Source: CAYMZZ01 sp047600605
GTDB taxonomy: Bacteria > Bacteroidota > Bacteroidia > Chitinophagales > Chitinophagaceae
Reading direction: 5' to 3'
Length of the DNA: 64,000 nt
Assembly: GCA_047600605.1 (NCBI GenBank)
Contig: JASGKK010000002.1
Location: 744,001 to 808,000 of the forward strand
Numbering within the stretch: the first letter of the stretch is position 1; every line of letters begins with the position of its first letter. Below the pieces are notes generated by a model, which had not been told where the DNA came from, made no database searches, and saw only the letters and a program-made list of their open reading frames with translations. Below, piece by piece: positions 59,182 through 64,000 of the stretch. A program made the translations under genes and the position numbers.

Positions 59182-62100
59182 TTAGTCAACGAGTATGCGC
59201 ACGCCTTCACTATGCGCATTGAACTCGGGTGCATACATACACTGTATACTGGTCACGCCATTGCTGAAATCACCGGTATGTGTTACAAACAGGGAGTATT
59301 CGAAAACATAAGTGCCTTTGGGCAGATAACTGAAGAAGAAATGTGTACCTGCATCGCGGGTACTTTCATAATAACCCAGGCCGCCCTGCCATTTGTAACT
59401 GCTTAACACATTGACAGGCTCCAGGGCAGATGCACGCATATCTTTCATATGCACATATTCCATATCGCGGTCTGCACGCAGTTCGATACGCACTACAATT
59501 TTGTCGCCCACTTTTACATAATCGCCATCGGCAACAGGTTTCAATACAGGACCGCGATCAGTTTTTTGTTCTACAAACAGTTTCTTTTTCAATTGCAGGG
59601 GAGTGGCTGCACTGCTGATCTTATCCAGATCTTCAAAGTACTGCCAGTATACGGCACCCCAGGAGGGAGCAGTAGTAGTGCTGCCGGGCGCCTGAGTCAC
59701 AGACAGGCTGATATTACCCATATCGGGTTTGATCTTTTCACCCTGTATGGATTGTTTGAAGTAGCCGGTACCTGCTTCCGATTTGGAATTGTCAAATTGC
59801 ACACTGCCGGCACGGATAACCACAGCGGGTTGCTGCTCCAGCCATTTTGTTCCCTGCAGCAACAGGGCGTAACAGGCTTCCGCTGTTGCTCTTGTTGACT
59901 CCCAGCTATTGGTTTGTTTGTTGCGCAGCAGCCAGGTACGGAGCTCATCCGCTGTTTTCACATCCTTACCTGCTTCCATAAAGGCTTCTATTAAGAGTGC
60001 CTGACGCTCGATGGGGGCTTCATACCACCACCAGCTCCGGGTATTTATTTTCCAGTAGCGACCCAGTTCTTCCGACACAATGGATGTTTCTTTCAGCGAT
60101 TTCAGAATAGCCGTGCTTGTTTTACTGTCGCCCTGGCGGTGCAGGATCAATGCCAGCATCCCTTGCATATATTTGTTCTGTTTGGTCCAGCTCAGCGGCA
60201 ACCGGCCTTTGAAATAGGTAACGGCTTTTTGCGCAGCAGTAGCTGTTTTATATTCAGAAAAAAAGCTACGCATGTAGAAATACTGGATAGTGGAATAATC
60301 CAGCGTATAGGTACTGAGGTTGGTTTTACTTTTCACCAGCTGATCATAATATTTTTTGATCTGCTGATCGAGATAAGGAATCGCTTTGTCTGCAATAGCC
60401 TTCAGGTTTTTGTCTTCCGCAGCACTCAGCACATTCAGCTTGCGCAGGTGACCAATGCCGGTAAGGATGTATTGAGTGATATAGCGATCATCGGGTCCGC
60501 CTTTGAACCATACAAAACCGCCATTGCTGCTTTGCATCTGTTTCAGCTTTTCGAGATTGGCAGACAATTCACCAGCCATACGATTGAGGTCAAAAAGCAG
60601 GGCGATATTCCTTTTTTGCTCCGCTTCAGTTTTGGCCTGCAATACCCAGGGTGTTTCTTCGAGCAGGATTGCTTTCAGTTCCTGGTTTTTTTGCAGGTTG
60701 CTCAGCAAGGCAGCAGTATCGGTATTTTTCCATTGCTCAAATACCTGGCGGAGTTTGGGCGAACTGTTGGCAACCGAAGTAGCCAGTGCATTGGCATAAT
60801 AACGGTTCCAGGTTTGCTCTGCACATTCATAAGGATACTCCATGAGGTAAGGCAGGGCCTGTACGGCATACCAGGCAGGATTGCTGCTGTATTCAACAGT
60901 AAGTGCATGGGACTGGAGTGTTTCCGAATTGCCGGATTGTTTCAGCTTATCAAAACTAAACTGCCGGGTGCCGGCACCATTTACATAAATGGGCAATGAC
61001 TCGGTGACCAGCATACGGTTGCTGAGTACAGGCAATGAAGCTTCCTCACCATCGCTGTACTGACCGGCTTTGGCTACAATGCGGTAGGTTACCGCACGGT
61101 CAAACTGAAAGGGTATTTCTACCGCAAACTTCACTACTTCACTCTGACCAGCAGCTACGGTAAAATATTGCTGTGATTCTATGACATGGAAACGGCTGTC
61201 GAGCGGTTGATTGGTGGCGGCATCCAGTACTTCTACCTGTGCCTGTCCGGTCAGTTCGCCTTCACTGAGGTTGACGATCTTGGCGCTCCACTCCATCTTA
61301 TCGCCTTCGCGCAGGAAGCGGGGCATATTGGGTTGTACCATCAACTGCTTTTGCGTGATCAGGTTGCGGGTGCTGTACCCCAATGCCAGGTCTTTGGTAT
61401 GGGCCAGCGCCTGCAGCTTCCAGGTGGTCAGCGCTTCGGGCATGGTAAATGAAAATTCCACAGCGCCTGTGCTGTCTGTCCGCAACTGAGGGAAAAAGAA
61501 AGCTGTTTCATTGAAGCTCTTACGGGTGAAATTGGCAGCGTTGGAATTCGATGCATCCGATTTATCAACCATGCCATCGCCCTGCGCAAAAGCGACTGTG
61601 TCTGCTGACTCATTCATATAACCATTGGCCGCATCGACCTGTATACCCGGAGCATTACGTAACATTTCCGCAACAGGCGCTGGAGCAGACATCTTCATCT
61701 CTCTGGCGATTTTAGGCGCAGCAGCCCCCCCCAATGCATATGAGTATTCAAGTCCCGGAGCATGACTGATATAGTCATATTGCTTTTCAAATGACAACCA
61801 TCTATCGAAATCGACCTGCCTGATATTGCTATTTGCTACACCAAACCCGGCCCGGCTGTTCCAGTTGATCCGGCTGTAATTTTCAAGCCAGATATCCGGT
61901 TTATTCCAGTTGTGCGGATAAAACTGATCAAGCGATGCATCGTACATGCTGACGAGTAACTCGGCGGCCAGTTTATCGGTCTTTTCCCCTTTAATCCTCA
62001 CTTTCCATTTCTCTTCACTGCCCGGAAGGGTTTTGTCGCGGTAGGTCAGATATTCAATGCTGAGTTCTTTATTACTCCAGGGCACCCTGATGAGTTCTCC

Positions 62101-64000
62101 TTGCTGATGAACGCGGTTGTGTTTGACAAAGAGCAACGAGTAGTTTATTCCTCCACGATCGGATTCGGAAACGTTGAAATCGATTTTCTTGGCTTCCTTG
62201 TTTAATGGGAAATAATTGTAAGAAACAGTGTTGTTGTCATCCGATATTCCACGCTGGGTTGCCTGGATGATAAACAGGTTGTCGGCTGCTGTCGCCACTT
62301 CCAGTGTTGCTTTTTGGCCGGGCTCTATCGGTTGCAGCGTATTTGTCCAGCTATAGGCCGACAGATCAGCCAGTGCATTTTTCTCATCATAAAGATGCAG
62401 GTACGACATGCTTTTCACTTCTGCACCATTTTTATCCCAGGTGGTGACTTCCAGTATATAGTGACCGGGAGTCTGTTTGGCGCCTTTGGTGATCCAATTG
62501 CCAGTGGCTTTGCTGCTATCCGTTTTTTCCAATGCAGTGGCCCCCTTTTCCCAGGATTTGTAATTGGTCTCATCTGCATATTCGTCATTCGGAAACAGGC
62601 GGATGTATTCTTCTTTGCTTAAGGTAAACTGATCTGGTTGATTCCAGAGCCGCTGACGGATCAGCCTTTTTTCTTCTTTCAGCCTGATCAGGCGTACCTG
62701 TATTTTGGCCGCCTGCCATTCACTATTGTTGTTTTCGGTGAAAATGCGGATGTTGTGCAGGCTATCAGCAGGTAACTGCTCTGCATAGCTGGTGCGTATC
62801 ATCAGCGACTTATAACTGGCCGTAACGGTTTTTTCTGCACTGCGGGTTTCTCCATTGATGTCTGTTACATCGGCATACACCACATAGTCAAAGGCCGGGT
62901 CTGTTTTTTTGTCCAGGTTTTTGTCAGGAATAGCTTCAAACCTGACGCGGAAACGTCCCTGTGCATCCGTTACCGTTTCACCATGTGTTATTTCCATGGG
63001 CTGTACGGGAGGCAACCATATTTTACGGCCCCAGATAGGGTAAGGAAAACGTGCCTGACGTACCACGCGGTAGCTGACTTTTGCACCATCAATATTGTTG
63101 CCTGCATAAGCGCGTGCCTGACCAGTCACTTCAATAGTGTCGCCTACCTGGTAAGCGCCTTTGAGTGCTTCATATTCTACTGAAAACTTGGGGCGTTTGT
63201 ATTCTTCCACATTAATACCGGCTGAGCCCTGTTCTTTTTTGGTATAAAGCGTGAAATGTCCGGTAAGACCACTGGCCGGCAATTGGAAGCGTGCCTGGAA
63301 AGACCCATAATCATTGCTGGTAACCTTTACCGAGTCGATATCCTGGCCATTCATATCGCGCAGGTAAAGCGTGGTACTGTAATTGATCAGTATGTCAGAT
63401 CCCATGCTGCCCGGTTGGCGGATCAGCAGGATGCCTTTTACAAAAAGCTGTTGCCCGGGCCGGTACAGGCTACGATCTGTAAACAGAAACAGTGAAGGCA
63501 CAGGTTTTGCCGGTTCCTGCGGCTGACGATAATAATAGGTGGCTGCTTCATTTTCGAGAAACAGACGATCTTTCTGGTAAGTAATATCCAGCAAGATGTT
63601 GTAGCTATACCGGTTTTGTTTATCAACAGCAGGTTGTGGCAGTTGAAAAAAACCTTTATCGTTGCTGGTATAGGTTTGTCCTTTTTCCAGCACGTACTTT
63701 GATTGTTTATAATCATAAGCACGTGTATAACTGGTGATGCTGGCGCCTTTGAGTGGTTGTCCGGTTTCGCGATCCAGCACAAAATAATCACGGTCGCGGT
63801 TCACATAGCTGATGGCAGATACATTGAACAGGGCAGCGCCTATCAGCGTTTTCTTGCTGGTAAAATCAGCAGCAGAGCCGGCCAGCAGGAAATACTGACC
63901 AGGTTCAAGTGCATCTACCTTTATTTCTGCACTATGTTCCTGAAGATCGTTGGTAGCGGGCATTGACTGAGACCAGCTACGCACCGCAGGCGCACCGAGC
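59182..64000 (-). CDS. Alpha-2-macroglobulin family protein, 5' partial
   Basis: About 1605 codons are visible; the frame is open at the right edge, so the N-terminus is missing. Visible in order: macroglobulin beta-domains (LFLFTDRSLYRPGQQLFVKG, ~160-185; further MG units to ~700), a short segment VAEMLRNAPGIQVD (~770) that resembles a TonB-plug peptide, the A2M domain (FFPQLRTDSTGAVEFSFTMP, ~830) and the thioester-type motif PYECAEQTW (~1053) inside an alpha-toroid (VWFKGGPDDRYITQYILTGI). The C-terminal receptor-binding-like domain ends GVRILVD. Bacterial A2Ms trap proteases in the periplasm or on the surface. No penicillin-binding protein 1C gene is visible next to it, but its usual upstream neighbour is beyond the window. 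Confidence 0.93.
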   Translation of the reverse strand, partial: LGAPAVRSWSQSMPATNDLQEHSAEIKVDALEPGQYFLLAGSAADFTSKKTLIGAALFNVSAISYVNRDRDYFVLDRETGQPLKGASITSYTRAYDYKQSKYVLEKGQTYTSNDKGFFQLPQPAVDKQNRYSYNILLDITYQKDRLFLENEAATYYYRQPQEPAKPVPSLFLFTDRSLYRPGQQLFVKGILLIRQPGSMGSDILINYSTTLYLRDMNGQDIDSVKVTSNDYGSFQARFQLPASGLTGHFTLYTKKEQGSAGINVEEYKRPKFSVEYEALKGAYQVGDTIEVTGQARAYAGNNIDGAKVSYRVVRQARFPYPIWGRKIWLPPVQPMEITHGETVTDAQGRFRVRFEAIPDKNLDKKTDPAFDYVVYADVTDINGETRSAEKTVTASYKSLMIRTSYAEQLPADSLHNIRIFTENNNSEWQAAKIQVRLIRLKEEKRLIRQRLWNQPDQFTLSKEEYIRLFPNDEYADETNYKSWEKGATALEKTDSSKATGNWITKGAKQTPGHYILEVTTWDKNGAEVKSMSYLHLYDEKNALADLSAYSWTNTLQPIEPGQKATLEVATAADNLFIIQATQRGISDDNNTVSYNYFPLNKEAKKIDFNVSESDRGGINYSLLFVKHNRVHQQGELIRVPWSNKELSIEYLTYRDKTLPGSEEKWKVRIKGEKTDKLAAELLVSMYDASLDQFYPHNWNKPDIWLENYSRINWNSRAGFGVANSNIRQVDFDRWLSFEKQYDYISHAPGLEYSYALGGAAAPKIAREMKMSAPAPVAEMLRNAPGIQVDAANGYMNESADTVAFAQGDGMVDKSDASNSNAANFTRKSFNETAFFFPQLRTDSTGAVEFSFTMPEALTTWKLQALAHTKDLALGYSTRNLITQKQLMVQPNMPRFLREGDKMEWSAKIVNLSEGELTGQAQVEVLDAATNQPLDSRFHVIESQQYFTVAAGQSEVVKFAVEIPFQFDRAVTYRIVAKAGQYSDGEEASLPVLSNRMLVTESLPIYVNGAGTRQFSFDKLKQSGNSETLQSHALTVEYSSNPAWYAVQALPYLMEYPYECAEQTWNRYYANALATSVANSSPKLRQVFEQWKNTDTAALLSNLQKNQELKAILLEETPWVLQAKTEAEQKRNIALLFDLNRMAGELSANLEKLKQMQSSNGGFVWFKGGPDDRYITQYILTGIGHLRKLNVLSAAEDKNLKAIADKAIPYLDQQIKKYYDQLVKSKTNLSTYTLDYSTIQYFYMRSFFSEYKTATAAQKAVTYFKGRLPLSWTKQNKYMQGMLALILHRQGDSKTSTAILKSLKETSIVSEELGRYWKINTRSWWWYEAPIERQALLIEAFMEAGKDVKTADELRTWLLRNKQTNSWESTRATAEACYALLLQGTKWLEQQPAVVIRAGSVQFDNSKSEAGTGYFKQSIQGEKIKPDMGNISLSVTQAPGSTTTAPSWGAVYWQYFEDLDKISSAATPLQLKKKLFVEQKTDRGPVLKPVADGDYVKVGDKIVVRIELRADRDMEYVHMKDMRASALEPVNVLSSYKWQGGLGYYESTRDAGTHFFFSYLPKGTYVFEYSLFVTHTGDFSNGVTSIQCMYAPEFNAHSEGVRILVD

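Noticed and set aside
60139..60999. 286-codon frame opposite the alpha-2-macroglobulin gene
   Set aside because: Shadow frame; the opposite strand has intact A2M motifs throughout.

Overview
The window looks like chromosome from a Bacteroidota bacterium of the Chitinophagaceae type. The evidence is a C-terminal type IX secretion (T9SS) sorting domain at the left edge, a TonB-dependent receptor with an N-terminal carboxypeptidase-regulatory-like domain, exact or near matches to the Bacteroidota -7 promoter TAnnTTTG just before several starts, few Shine-Dalgarno sites, and a Bacteroidota-style SAM-I riboswitch methionine operon. I see no rRNA, tRNA, CRISPR array, prophage or insertion sequence. 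Both edges cut genes: a T9SS surface protein (left) and an alpha-2-macroglobulin-like protein (right).

Layout. 2-1777 is the tail of the T9SS protein. 1796-2960 is an ECF sigma factor with a membrane partner. 3139-9832 is a leftward nitrous oxide reductase operon: cytochrome c, nosZ, a membrane-fused nosL, nosD, nosF (frameshifted as read), nosY and a group III truncated haemoglobin. A rightward set diverges from it (10101-12744): a Crp/Fnr regulator, a 12-helix haem-copper-oxidase-like protein and a RIC/ScdA iron-sulfur repair protein. Together they look like a module for N2O respiration and nitrosative stress. 12914-16280 holds a second Crp-like regulator, an MmpS-like lipoprotein, a DinB/maleylpyruvate-isomerase-like enzyme, a VOC protein and a small Cys-rich protein in front of a TonB receptor (16330-18486). 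18585-29868 is mixed: secreted unknowns, acetyltransferase, VOC proteins, SNF2 helicase, beta-lactamase-like hydrolase, a frameshifted sugar-nucleotide epimerase and a GT2 glycosyltransferase.

30003-35496 is a methionine regulon read leftward: SAM-I riboswitch plus terminator, a gamma-type PLP trans-sulfuration enzyme, metY, metX and hom. Next come uvrA, three tandem related membrane proteins (39740-41520), a candidate structured RNA (41833-41967), a small protein with a T9SS-tail-like domain, an outer-membrane barrel, ElaA, an M28 peptidase, and rarA with partial duplications at both ends. 47249-50628 is the conserved trio transglutaminase / alpha-E / circularly permuted ATP-grasp, with a hairpin and U-tract in its leader and a membrane-anchored trypsin-like protease transcribed away from it. 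52281-57132 has two small membrane proteins, aspS and two tandem MtfA-type metallopeptidases. The end has an FAD oxidoreductase, a lipoprotein and the alpha-2-macroglobulin.

The strongest unexplained signal is a set of intergenic palindromes built from degenerate 7-9 base units (GTATAAAG/GTTTAAAA, TTATAAG/TTTTAAG, GATTTGAA, CTGTCCA types). They lie at gene ends, sometimes supply the stop codon, and include perfect stems up to 34 bp. The GATTTGAA type lies at the borders of the partial rarA duplications.
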